Made by a program: the position numbers and the translations under genes. Positions 44,481 to 55,640 of a stretch of DNA of 64,000 nt are shown piece by piece. Position 1 is the first letter of the stretch. The number at the start of each line of letters is the position of its first letter. This stretch comes from Anthoceros angustus (taxonomy: Eukaryota; Streptophyta; Anthocerotopsida; Anthocerotales; Anthocerotaceae), in contig MU008174.1 of assembly GCA_010909165.1 (NCBI GenBank), forward strand, positions 1,054,001-1,118,000, in the 5' to 3' direction. Below the pieces are notes generated by a model. It was not told where the DNA came from, did no database searches, and saw only the letters and a list, made by a program, of their open reading frames with translations.

Positions 44481-45411
44481 TGGCGAGGGGTCCGCTCCAG
44501 ACGTATGGAGTCTGGAATCCCCTCCCAGTCGTCCTCCTCCCGGACCCTCTTACTCCGGACTGGGCGGGCCTCCGCCTCCTGGCTCTTCCTTACGCCTCCC
44601 GGTGCGGCCCTTTCCGGTGCTCGTTCCTCTTCACCCTCCTTCAGGAGGTTCGCGTGCCCCCACACATGAATCAAAAACGGTGATAACGCCGACGGAGGTG
44701 GCTTCTCGCACCTCAGCTTGCAAGCTTCCTGATTGACCCGGGCGAAGATTCACCCGGTCGGCGCTTCCCCTTACAGAGTCGTGGAGGAACACTAGCAGAT
44801 TATCCCCAAGGTGGTCCACCTTGGTGAGCATGTTCCAGTGGACAAAAATCTTCGCCACTGAACGTACCCTCATGTCCAGGAGGTCCGACATCAGCCATCC
44901 GTTGGAGGACACTGCGTTCTGTCGCAAAGGGCCGCCTGCCGCTTCCACCTTTCCCTTCACCTTTAGGGGTTCCGGTACTACTCCTCCTCCGGCGGTGTAA
45001 CCGCCCCCAGGACCTCCACGGTCCACCTCCTAGGGTCCTCCCGCAGGTTCTTGGATCGGACCTCCTTGTTGGCCGCTGCCAACATCTTGATACTCGGACT
45101 AGGGTGACGCTGTCGAAGGTCCAGGCCTGGAAAATGTCCAGGTGCCACTCCTCCACCAGCTCCTCCGCCTCCTCCAGCCACGGCCCGAAGTCCGGGTAGC
45201 GCTTGGTGACGATGTTGCGCTCCACCAAGCGCCATGGCTCCCACGCCTCCGCCGCTTTCTTGGGTCCCATCTTCACACTCCTTCTGTTCCGCTGTTGAGA
45301 CGGGAGGCTCCACAATCTCTCGCTCCTCGGGCGCGGCGTCAGTTGCTTCCCTCGCCAAGTCGAACCGCGCGGAAGGGTGCCTGAGCGATCAAAAAGACAA
45401 CGCCAAAGAGC
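44481..45411 (-). pseudogene. Unrecognised gag-like frame (starts MGPKKAAEAWEPW)
   Basis: A minus-strand start near 45,271 gives MGPKKAAEAWEPWRLVERNI, TKRYPDFGPWLEEAEELVEE and AWTFDSVTL, then in a shifted frame MLAAANKEVRSKNLREDPRR and VAKIFVHWNMLTKVDHLGDN. The amphipathic helical layout and lack of catalytic motifs suggest a gag-like protein of the element that also supplies the coiled-coil fragments. The plus-strand copia at 45,412 inserted just upstream of it. Confidence 0.4.
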
Positions 45412-45635
45412 TGATAAAATAGCTTACTATTAGGGCACTCTTCACTAGGGCACCTAGGACTTAATAATTAATTTAGTCCTTAGGGCTCTAGGTAGTTTCT
45501 TTTAGTAGTTATTTAATTGGTTAGTTGTTACAACCACTTATTGGTTACAACTACCTTGCCTACATAAAGGCATGTACTTTCTATTATGAATGTAATGCAA
45601 CACATATTGCTAGAGCTTGTGTATGATTCTCATCA
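45412..45635 (+). mobile_element. 5' LTR of the plus-strand copia
   Basis: It starts TGATAAAATAGCTTACT and ends GATTCTCATCA. By eye, base for base identical to 52,358-52,581. A weak TATA-like CTACATAAAGG lies near 45,560. Confidence 0.95.
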
Positions 45636-45650
45636 TGGTATCGAGCACAC
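45636..45650 (+). promoter_or_regulatory. Primer-binding site (initiator Met tRNA type)
   Basis: TGGTATCGAGCAC follows the LTR directly. The usual copia site is TGGTATCAGAGC, complementary to the 3' end of initiator tRNA-Met. Here one A appears to be missing. Confidence 0.85.
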
Positions 45651-46416
45651 TTGCTCTTTGTTTGCTTGTGCATCCTCATGCATCTAAGTAGCTTATCTAG
45701 GAGACACTTTCTAATCTAGCATTTGCCTAGATGGATTGTGTTTATCCTAGAATTGCTATCTTTGCATGCATTCTTTATGCTAACATTTCTCTTCTAACAA
45801 TGCTTTTATGCACTAATTCTTTGTTCTTCCTCCATGGATTTGTGTTCCTTAGAAGGAGAAGGCATAGAGTTAAGAAGAGAAGTAGTCCGCAAGACAACAA
45901 GAACAAATTAGGAGCCCAACACATAGAAGCAATAGAAGACAACAAGCTATAGAGGAGAGATAGTAGAAACCTCCTCTTGTATAGCAAACTTCATTGCATC
46001 TATTTTAATTTCTAAACCGGATCAAGGGAAGTTTATCAAGCTAGCTAGACGTGATTTGCTAGAAGTTTTAGTCCAATTCACGTCAAGGCATTAGAATTAG
46101 CTCTCAACATATCCCAAATTTGAATCGGTATTAGTACTCCTTTATCTTCTAGTCGCAAGACAAAATAGCATAGAAACTCTTAGATTTCAAGAAATTGATA
46201 GTCAATTAGCAACTCTTAGAATCCAATCCTTTGATCTTAAGGGAGAATTATCTGAATTAAGGACAAAATTGTCTATTCTCTCTAAGGTTGATAATGCGCA
46301 GAGATTTGAGAGCATGCTATCATCATCCGAATCATTATGATGCAAGAGAAGAGTTTCGCGTGCAATAAAGAAGATGAGAGGTCAGAGGCGAGGCCTAGTC
46401 CTCTAAATCACCTACA
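45651..46416 (+). other. Copia 5' leader
   Basis: 780 bases between primer-binding site and gag start. A 73-residue open frame (45,731-45,952), hydrophobic then Arg/Lys-rich, may be chance. No other feature. Confidence 0.5.
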
Positions 46417-47400
46417 ATGGCTGGAGTGATCAATAATGAAGAACAAACTGCTCCTAATTCCCCATTGGGTAATGATAATGCTAACACTTCATTGCATTAT
46501 CATTATGGTGACTTCAAAGAGAAAGATAGATTCAATGGAAGGGATTATGACATCGGTCATTGAGAATGCGAGGAGCTTTGCGGCAAAGAGACCTTTGGGG
46601 CATCGTCGATGGATCAATTCCAAGGCCACACGCCCGATTTGAACGTGAACTTCAACCTTCCGGGACGCCGTGGACGAGAAGGCACAAGATTTATTGGTCG
46701 TGGACTTTCTCAACATATGGTGAGACATGTCGCACGCAAAGACCTCCAAGGATATGTGGACTCACCTTGCTCAATTATATTCATCTCGAGATGTAATGAG
46801 TATTGTTGCGACTTCACGTAACTTCCGCAACCTCTCAATGAAGGAGTCCGACACCATCGAACATCATGTTAATGCATTTCGATTGGCACGATCCCATTTG
46901 GAATCTTCAATGGCGTACCTATCTCGTAGATGGAGGCTTACGTCATTCTCTTATCTTCATTGCCACCTTCTTATAGGGCTTTCATTACAACTCAAAATGC
47001 AGTGATTCGCAATGTCAGAAAAGCTGCAGATGAAGATCCAAATGAAGAGCCAGACATCAGTGTTTCCGAACTTATTGGAGCATTGCTACAGGAGGAGGCA
47101 AGCAGACGTCACCATCACTCCAGAGCCAACAAGCAGCAGGTGATGTATTCACAAAGGGGTAGAGGAAGAGGACGAGGCAGAGGCCGAGGTTCTACTTTCC
47201 AACGACCCCCATATCCTGCACATACTTTCCAAGATGGAGAGGCATCTTCTTCAACACCTGCAAGAGGTAACAAGAAGACTGGGATTATATGTAATTGGTG
47301 CGTAATCCAAATCACATGGAAAAGGATTGTCGAAGAAGAAGAATGGGGAACCTCGCAAGGAGGCCCCACTGAGCTAACATTGCGTAAGAAACAATCTTCC
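46417..47400 (+). pseudogene. Copia gag and zinc knuckle, frameshifted
   Basis: ATG at 46417 opens MAGVINNEEQTAPNSPLGND, then DFKEKDRFNGRDYD. After frameshifts follow AKTSKDMWTHLAQLYSSRDV, NLSMKESDTIEHHVNAFRLA (46,727-46,930) and MEAYVILLSSLPPSYRAFIT. A Gly-Arg repeat (RGRGRGRGRGRG) precedes the zinc knuckle near 47,290-47,335, where CNWC and HMEKDC are in two frames because of one extra base. Confidence 0.85.
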
Positions 47401-48740
47401 TCAACTCCAGAAGGTTTCACTCGGTGCTTGGCTTCTTCCAAGCCCTCCAATACCTCATGGTACTTAGACGGTGGAGCTACTTCACATATTTGTTACAATG
47501 AAACTCTTTTGAGTCTTACTCACCGTGACATCACCGTCTCCTCCGGAGATGATCACAACCTACCCATTGCGGGTGTTGGTCAGTTGTATTCAAGTGTGAT
47601 TCAGTCGTTCTTCATCTTCATCACGTCCTCCATGTTCCTTCAATGTGCAAGAATCTAGTATCACCGCAAGTCTTTGTCAAGAACACACTGCGGTGATCCT
47701 TTATGCAGATAGTTGTCTTCTCTCTTTCATAAGTGATAGAAACTATACGATCTGCACAGGCACTTTAGATGATGGTCTCTATAGATTGTCAGGACAAGTG
47801 GGAGCCACCCATTCTCGCTAATGTTGCCATTCCAAACCCAAATGACACCTACCCAAACCATGCTTTGGCATTGTCGCCTTGGTCATCCTAATAGTCAAAA
47901 ATTAATCCAAATGTCTAAGGGAGCTTTATATAGAACCCTTGCCTTGCAAAGGTTGAACACCTACCTTGGTGCGAATCTTGTGTCCTCACTAAACGACATC
48001 AAGAGCCTTTCAAAATAAATCTCCACAAAGGGCCAAGTCACCTTTAGAGATAGTGCACAGACATTGTGGACCCTTGTCTACACCTCCTTTAGTGGTAGTG
48101 GATACTTTTTGACATTCACAGATGATTTCTCTCGATTTGTCTTTTCCTACATCCTGAAAAACAAGAGTGATGCCTTTCACTTCTTCAAGGACTACATGAA
48201 ATGGGCTGAGAGACTTACAGATAACAAACTCAAGACCTTACGTTCCGACAATGGTGGAGAGTTTACATCTACTGAATTTGAGGAGTTTTGTCGAGCTGAA
48301 GGTATAGCTCAACAACTTACAGTTGTCTACACTCCTCAACAAAATGGCGTAGCCGAGAACAAGAATCTACGCCTTCAAGAGATCACAGGTTGCTTATTGG
48401 TACAAGCTAAGTTATCTAAGGCTTATTGGGCAGAGGCCCTCCTCACAGCAACCTATCTCATGAATCGATTGCCTACATTAGCAGTTCAAGGTATGACTCC
48501 ATATGAAGCATTCATTGGCAAGAAGCCTTCTATTGACCACCTTCAATTTTTGGATCCCGCATATGTTTTTATTCCCAAAGCATTGCGTAAGAAGTTGGAT
48601 CCCAAAGCGCTAAGTACACTTTCATTGGCTACAGAAGGTATCAAAGGTACAAATTGTTCAACCCTTCTACAAGGCAACTTTTATACGCGAGTGTTACTTT
48701 TCATGAGTCTTACCTCTTTTCCCCAGGGGAGCTGATAGGC
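47401..48740 (+). pseudogene. Copia protease and integrase, frameshifted
   Basis: The protease start WYLDGGATSHI (near 47,455) has Asp-Gly-Gly where Asp-Ser/Thr-Gly is usual. The integrase core is open at 48,064-48,735: TFTDDFSRFVFSYI, LRSDNGGEFTSTEF and TPQQNGVAENKN carry the D, D and E residues. The zinc-finger part before it (47,830-48,010; LWHCRLGHPNSQKL) is in another frame and damaged. Confidence 0.9.
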
Positions 48741-50720
48741 TTGGTCCTCCTCTTGATGAGACCATTGACCCTTCTTATTTTGATGATACGATTATTTCAC
48801 TCCATTTCCCATTCCCGCTTCGTGTTCCTTTAGTTGAACCTATTATGCGGAGGAGGAGGAGTTAGCATCTATTCCACAACTGGTACAACTCAACGACCTC
48901 GATGTTGACATCCCAGCAGAGGCGCTGACACTCATGATGATGAGTTTGATGACCCTCGGAGGATGACATTGTGGAGCCAGCAGATCCGCCGTTGATCCCG
49001 CCTGTGGATGATGCACTGCACAAAGGTACAACCTTAGATCCCGACCTACTATCTCAGTCCTGCAGTTGGAAGGAACCTCCTTTAGGATACCTAGCTGTTT
49101 TGATGATCCTATACCCCTATATCACTTTATTCTCAAGCTGTCTACAAGGCAACTATAGACCCGGAAGAACCTCTTACCTTAAAACAAGCTTTCTCTTCTC
49201 CGAAAAAGACTTATGGAAGGTAGTCAGATTAATATAATTCCCTAGTTAATAACTCTACATGGGAATTGGTCAAACCACCTAGGGGTAGGAAGATAGTAAC
49301 CAGCAAATGGGTATTCAAAATTAAAAGAAAAGGAGATGGTTCTATAGAAAGGTATAAGGCACGCCTAGTAGCGAGGTTTTACACAAATTCTGGTCTAGAT
49401 TACATACCTTGGGCCACTTATGCCCCAAGAGCCAAATTTGCCACACTTGAATGATATTTGCCTTATGTGCCCAACATGATCTTGAACTCCACATGATGGA
49501 TGTTAAGACAAGATATTTGTATGGGCGCAAGAGGAAATATACATGAGACAACCCGAGGGTTACTGTCAAAGGCAAAGAAGATTGGGTATGCCGACTCATC
49601 AAAGGTTTGTATGGCCTTAAGCAGCAAGAATTGGAATTAACCATACATGTACAACTTATTGGGAGAGGATTTAAGCAAAGCCGGTGATGCTTGTATGTAC
49701 ATCCTAATATCCGCAATGATATATTTTATCTTCTACTTTATGTTGATGATGTTTTATGGCAACAAACTCCCTCACTCTCCTAGCGAAACTAAAGCATGGC
49801 TTAGGACTCTATTTGAGATGTCCGATCTAGGAGAAATGACATATGCACTTGGTGTTAATATTATACGAAATAGAGGTAATAAGACTCTAAGTATAGTTCA
49901 AACCAAGTATATTAAGGAGAGTTTAGCTAAATTTGGACTTGAGGATGCAAAGCTGCACCCACACCTTTTGCAAGTGGTGTTAGGCTTACCTCGGATATGA
50001 GTCCCAAAACAAAATGAAGAAAAGCTAGAAATGTCGCTTCCATACCGACATCTTGTTGGCACTCTAATATATTTATGCAATTTTACGAGACCGGATATAT
50101 CTTTTGAAGTCGGCCTCGCTCACAATTCTTGGAGAACCACGGACGTGAGCCTTTGGATGTCTGTTAAGCGTATATTCGATACCTTAAAGGCACTATGTAC
50201 AGATCGATGTTCAAGAATACACCAGCTATCAACACATTAACTTTAACGGCATATGCTGATGCCAACTATGCTGGTGACCCCGACACACGAAAATCTGTAT
50301 CGGGGTATGTATTGCTCTTGGGAGGAGCACCAATATCCGGTCAAGTAAGAAACAACCTACTATAGCTTTGTCAAGTACTGAATCTGAGTACAGGGTACTA
50401 ACCTCAGTTTCTAAAGACATAGTGTGGTCCAGGTTAGTTTTGAGTGAACTTCACCATCCTCAACTTAAGCCTACATCTTTGTTTAGTGATAGCCGGTGCC
50501 ATTGCACTTGCACGAAATCTGTTTTCATTCTAGAACTAAACATATAGCTGTTGAGTATCACTACATAAGGGAAAAGTTAGAAGATCAAACCATAAATATT
50601 AGTTATGTTCAAACTTTAGACAATGCCGATTTATTAACAAAGTCATTGGGAATTGAGTTACATAGGAAACACATGAAATGTTTGGGTATAATGGACACAC
50701 TGTCCAAACCTTTAACCTAA
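48741..50720 (+). pseudogene. Copia reverse transcriptase and RNase H, frameshifted
   Basis: RT pieces: RGRKIVTSKWVFKIKRKGDG (near 49,280), ERYKARLVA, the catalytic YVDD near 49,738-49,750 in a shifted frame, then SDLGEMTYALGVNIIR. RNase H: GTLIYLCNFTRPDISF (50,055), a decayed middle part, and FHSRTKHIAVEYHYIREKLE with DNADLLTKSLG to the stop at 50,720. At least eight frame changes are needed. Confidence 0.9.
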
Positions 50721-52345
50721 TACTCACCCTAGCAGCCTTAGGGCCGATTTAAGATAACCTTAAAATCTTAGCCCAAAAATTATTGTCTTACTATTTTCTG
50801 AACATTTTCTTCTTCTATCTCAAAATAGCTTAGGTCATCCTGCCTTCCTCTTCATAGACGGCCAACATAGAACCTGGAATATTTATATTAAAAATAAAAA
50901 TAATATTTAAGCAGTATTTATGTGATTAAAACAATAAATTCCCTTAGCACCAAAGGCACCTACGGAAAATATGTTTGATATGTCCTGAAATTCCTCACAT
51001 GGGAGACTTGCTATTTTTATCATGTGGATGGTAGTTTCCTCACATATATAGGAGTCCGGACATCTCCTTTTCACTTAAACCTAAGGTGAGTATGTATACT
51101 TTATTTTCCGGTCACCTTTTGGTAGAATTCGCTTATAATAGCCCATGTTTTTGTCTTTAATACACTTAGGAAACAAAATGTGTTTACCGCATCAATCAGA
51201 AAATTTATGCTAGGTTATTATGATCCTAAAACTCATATAGAAATTAGGATGCTTAAAATCGGATAACCCTTATTTAATATATTGCACCTTTCTTTTCCAG
51301 CCCTTCCTTGTCATATCCTCCCCATGCCGTCTCCACCCATCTCGCAAGCGCCCACACAAGTGTCACCTCTTATCCATCAAGTTAGCATCCTTGTAATCCA
51401 CTTGTGTCATAGCTTCTTCTTAGAAGCATAAGATGGGCAGCAATCTTTCCTACAAACACTTTTGGCAGGTGGGCTTTTTGCGGAGCATCATTCATTGAGG
51501 GGAGGCACGTCCTCATCACCTAGGCTGCGCTTCCTCCCCTTTGGTGAGCACATCCGAATTGCTTCACAAATGAAGACATGGCGGAAATGAAGACATGGCG
51601 AAAATGAAGACGCAATCTTACACTTGGACTTCAGCTTTCCTCTTCGCTGGAGCGCCCCAGGGATCCTTAGGCATCTCTCGTTCTCTTCATCCTCCGAGGA
51701 TGAGGTCGATCAATGACAAATGCGGAGATTTCTTTGAAAGGGCAGGAAGGACGAGGTCCGTGGAGGCGAGACTCTTCATCACCAGCAGGACACGATGGAT
51801 GCATCGGGTAGTAGCGCGTCCTTTTGTTTGGGCCAGGCGCCTGCGTGAGCGCCCTTGCTCGCAAGGACGACAGATTACTGGAAGGCGCCGCCCACGGCGG
51901 CGCGGAGGGGGCTGTGAGACGGGCGCGATGGCGCCGGCGCCTCCTCCGTGGGCGGATCAGCTTGTAGCCACCCTCCGCCATCGCCATCACCGCATGTACC
52001 AACCACCAAGTTGTCGGGATCGCGTTCGTGAAGTTTGAGGAAGAAGGGTATTATCCATTATCCTTTTGATTTTCCTTTTCGGAAATTAGGGTATTTTCTG
52101 GATTTTCCTCTATATATAAATCCGCTTAAATACTTTTAATTAGTTTTAATTCCACCTATTTCTGAAGTTGGGTTATTAGTTTCTCATCTCGTTCTCCTTA
52201 AGTGGGAGTTATTTTAATAGTGATTATTACTTTCAGTTTTACCTTAAGTTTTACTTTATGCCTTTAAGTAAAGTTTAGTTAGGGACTAGTTTTACTAGAC
52301 TAGTTTTCCTAGACCTCTTTTGGTCGAAAATCACCCCTAGTTCAT
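50721..52345 (+). other. Extra 1.6-kb segment between copia pol and 3' LTR
   Basis: Most copia elements have a short spacer here. This one has AT-rich DNA, then a GC-rich patch with a 147-residue open frame at 51,595-52,038 (MAKMKTQSYTWTSAFLFAGA, then an Arg-rich part). The frame's start is preceded by a duplicated ATGAAGACATGGCG. I do not recognise the product and it has no copia motif. Confidence 0.5.
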
Positions 52346-52357
52346 AGTGAGTGGGAG
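52346..52357 (+). other. Polypurine tract of the plus-strand copia
   Basis: GTGAGTGGGAG lies directly before the TG of the 3' LTR, the normal plus-strand priming site. Confidence 0.8.
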
Positions 52358-52581
52358 TGATAAAATAGCTTACTATTAGGGCACTCTTCACTAGGGCACC
52401 TAGGACTTAATAATTAATTTAGTCCTTAGGGCTCTAGGTAGTTTCTTTTAGTAGTTATTTAATTGGTTAGTTGTTACAACCACTTATTGGTTACAACTAC
52501 CTTGCCTACATAAAGGCATGTACTTTCTATTATGAATGTAATGCAACACATATTGCTAGAGCTTGTGTATGATTCTCATCA
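52358..52581 (+). mobile_element. 3' LTR of the plus-strand copia
   Basis: Identical to the 5' LTR over 224 bases. It is followed by AGAGC, the target-site duplication. Confidence 0.95.
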
Positions 52582-53830
52582 AGAGCCGGGTGTCTGAGCG
52601 CGAGAGAATGCGAAAATCGCCGCGAAGTTCTTGGAAGAATGACCTCCGCCTCGCTTCTCTCCGTTGGAAGTAACCATCGCGCGGAAGGGCGGCTCGGAAT
52701 CGCTGGGGCCTGCATAGCTTTCGCCTTACGCCCGCTTACTGCCCATACGCTGCATCGAGCGTGAATACCTGCCTATAACGGCCACTGGCAACCCTACGGT
52801 CCTGGTCTGCTGCATGCCCGTCTACCACTCAGTACCATCCACGTGGCGCCGCCCTGTCTAACTCACGCTCCAACTTCTAAGTTACTTTACTTGGCGTACT
52901 TATCCCGTTTTGACCCGGAGTGGGGTCCGGACTTATCCCGATACTCCGGTGCGTGGTCCGGAGGTCCTCCGGAGTGGGCTCCAGGGTCCGTTACCTACCC
53001 CGGAGTCCGGAGTGCAGTCCGGAGTACAGTCCGGAGTACCGTCTCTTGCTCGTCCCAAGCAGCGACCTAGCGTCGGACGGGCCGGAACGCGTGAGCCAGA
53101 GAAACTCCGGAGGGCGTGTAGAGACCGGACGGAGAGGCCCGGCGGAGTGACGGAGGAGGTCCGGACCGCACGGCCACCCGCGTTTTTCTCCAAGGACGAT
53201 GAGTGTAGTGGGAATGGTGAGAGGAACGGACTAGAGGAATGAGTGACAAACTTGAATGATACGGACGCGAATGGGTCCTTAAACGTTTGGCCACGCCGGG
53301 CCTATCCGGTGAACGATACGGGTAGTTAGTCGTAACACGGCGAACGTGTGTGTTGAGTCTGAAACGGGTGAGAAACGATTGAAACGTGGCAATCGGAGCC
53401 TATCATTCTCTTGGGAACGGACCTCCTTACTACAACGACACGGGATTGTGCGTGCCCGGCTGAGCGTCAGCGAAAGTCGCGCCACAATACCCTTAGCTAA
53501 AGCTAAAAATGTTATCCTCGGATAAAATATCCTCTTCGGTATGGATTTCCTGATGACGTTGCAACCTCGGCAAGGGCGGTTGCCATGAAACCTAATGCAC
53601 CAGAAGGCTAAGCGTATGAGGTACTAAGTAGTGCTCACAGATTCCAAGGCTTGAAACAATTTACAGATTGCATGACGACTGCAAGAAGGCATGCCTACCT
53701 TCCTAGCTATTAGTCTCGCGCTCCTTCACTGATCACAAGTACCTTGGTAGTCCAGCTGTGAAAAACAAAAAAAAAAAAAGCTCAACAATATTCCACCAAC
53801 AATTGTTGGGGATATTATTTGCCTCAGCAG
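52582..53830. other. Intergenic/retroelement flank with CCGGAGT repeats
   Basis: No recognised gene. 52,910-53,040 has many GTCCGGAGT/ACTCCGG strings, similar in content to the 33-bp array at 36,390 but not regularly spaced. An A-rich tract (AAAACAAAAAAAAAAAAAG) sits near 53,764. Confidence 0.5.
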
Positions 53831-54056
53831 TGATAAAATACTTACCTATTGAGGGCATTAAAGAAGAGTGCATTATTCTTTAGGACACCTATAAATCCCT
53901 AAGATTAATGACTAATTAATTCTTAGGGCTAGAAGTAATTTCTTAAAATTTCATCCATGATACTTAGAACACATAGGATAGATTGTGTTTTGTGTGCCTT
54001 TTATATTCTTTACAAGGCTCACACCCTAACCATACACCCTAACTATACCATGTGGA
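53831..54056 (+). mobile_element. Diverged solo relative of the copia LTR
   Basis: TGATAAAATACTTACCTATT, then AGGACACCTA, TAATTAATTCTTAGGGCTA and GTAATTTCTTA align in order with the 45,412 LTR but with many differences. The right end is uncertain and no internal region follows, so it may be a solo LTR of a related family. Confidence 0.6.
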
Positions 54057-54894
54057 TCCCAGTCCATTGTGTGTGGCCGTGGATGCATCTCTACTTCCTC
54101 CCAATTAGCATCAGGAGCGGGCACCGTGGCCACGGCTCTCCTCCTAGACTCTCATATAGACTTCCTTGAAGATACCCCTGCCATGGGACCTGCACAACAC
54201 CTTGCAAAAGCCTTTCGAGGACGAGAGCAAGCAACCGCGAAATCCCGTCTTTTCGAGATGTGGATAAGTTTGGATATTCCGTGGGTCAATAGAGCAGTTT
54301 GCAAGATCGCTATAAAAAAGATAGAGCGCAACTGCGCGGCGAACAAAAGGTTGAACTTCATAATAAGCTACCTTTGGTGAAGTCACAGTGGGGCTTTCTT
54401 GATCGGTGTTGGTGAGGAGCGGCAGTGCAGAGAGGAGCTAATAGGCGGTCACACAGCGGCAGGCCGTGGCATGGCGGTTTAGGGCCCACCATAGGAACAT
54501 GTCGGGTGGGGGCCCACCAGTTGTGGGCCTTGAGGCGGCTTAGGTTCCGACGGCGTCGATGGCTTAGGCCGGGCTTAGGGCAGCGGCGGCAGGCAGAGCC
54601 GGTGTCTTAGGGCAGCGGCGGCGTTGGCCCGGAGTGAGCCGAGGTCATGCAGCGAAGTTGGGCTGTGCGGCGGCACTGGCCGGCGTCCATGAGTCACCCC
54701 ACAGGACGGTGGGGGCCCACCATAGGAACATGTCGGGTGGGGCCTTTCACAAGGACAGGTGAAGAGGCGGCCCACCACAGGGACAGGAACCGATAGGGCC
54801 CACCAGTTGTGGGCCTTCTTCTTCAACCTCTTCCCGGGATACCCCATGTCCTGTCTATGGAAAATTTTTCAGAGCTCGGGGGGTTAGGAACAAT
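54057..54894. other. Intergenic DNA with GGGCCCACCA repeats
   Basis: No recognised gene. A repeated string, (G)GCCCACCATAGGAACATGTC, occurs near 54,483 and 54,713, and GGGCCCACCAGTTGTGGGCC near 54,509 and 54,797. The open frame at 54,069-54,380 has no known motif. Confidence 0.5.
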
Positions 54895-54924
54895 CACTAC
54901 TACATTTGAGGATCCAAAACAACG
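54895..54924 (+). repeat. CACTA left terminal inverted repeat
   Basis: 30 bases, perfect match to the inverse of 60,908-60,937. The subterminal motif AACAACG occurs four times in the first 100 bases. Confidence 0.93.
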
Positions 54925-55079
54925 TGTAAAAACAACGCATGTTTGTAAAAAACAACGGAAAAGTTGAAAAAACAACGGCCACCCGAACCTAGCTGAAAAT
55001 AACGAAACGCCGTTGTTTTCGTTTTGCGTTATTTAGGAATTGTGTTTTTCCTAACTCATCTTTAACCCATACCCCTAAC

Positions 55080-55310
55080 CTCGTTCCGTTATTTCTTTCC
55101 GTTCACCGTTACGTTGGTCGTCCCGTCCGCCCCGTTCATCATTATCGCCCAACGTTCCGTCCGCCGTTCCGTCCCGTTCTGCCGCCCGCTGCTCGCCCGC
55201 CGTTCCTGCGTTCGTCCGTCATTCTCGTCGCCGTTCCGTCGTCATTCTCGCCGTTCGTTCCGTTCCGTCCGCCGTTCGTATTTACGTTTCCATTCCCGTT
55301 CTATTATTCC
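55080..55310. repeat. CACTA left subterminal array
   Basis: Many overlapping copies of CGTTCCGTC/CCGTTCGTCC. The right end has the inverse (GACGGAACCG / GGATCGGACG) at 60,180-60,660. These could be transposase-binding repeats. Confidence 0.65.
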
Positions 55311-55399
55311 CCATTTGGATAATAAAACAATAATTACTCAATAAAATACTTTACTAAAAATGGGATCATAACGGGGATGCTCCGGTCAATTCCACCGGT

Positions 55400-55640
55400 T
55401 TATGCAGCCAAGTCATCAAGGACTCCGCCATATCCAAAGTGATCAAACCGCTCCTCAATAGTATGAACATATCGGCAGGCGGTGATAGTATAATAATCTC
55501 GCCTCAACACCTCGGGCCAAATCATCAAGGACTCCGCCATATCCAAAGTGATCAAACCGCCTCAATAGTGTGAACATATCCACAGGCGAGAAGTGATAGT
55601 ATAATAATCTCGCCTCAACACCTCGGACCAAATAAAAGAA
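55400..55640. repeat. About 115-bp tandem duplication within the CACTA element
   Basis: ATCAAGGACTCCGCCATATC...GATCAAACCGC...GAACATATC...AGTATAATAATCTCGCCTCA occurs twice, near 55,414 and 55,524. Confidence 0.85.

Larger units (their letters stand above)
45412..52581 (+). mobile_element. Complete Ty1/copia retrotransposon insertion, 7,170 bp
   Basis: It has identical 224-bp LTRs, a primer-binding site, gag-protease-integrase-RT-RNase H order, and a polypurine tract. The target-site duplication AGAGC lies at 45,407-45,411 and 52,582-52,586. The order of domains proves the copia class. Confidence 0.95.

Noticed and set aside
55114-55344. Arg/Ser-rich open frame at the CACTA left end
   Set aside because: It is the translation of the CGTTCCGTC subterminal array, not a gene.
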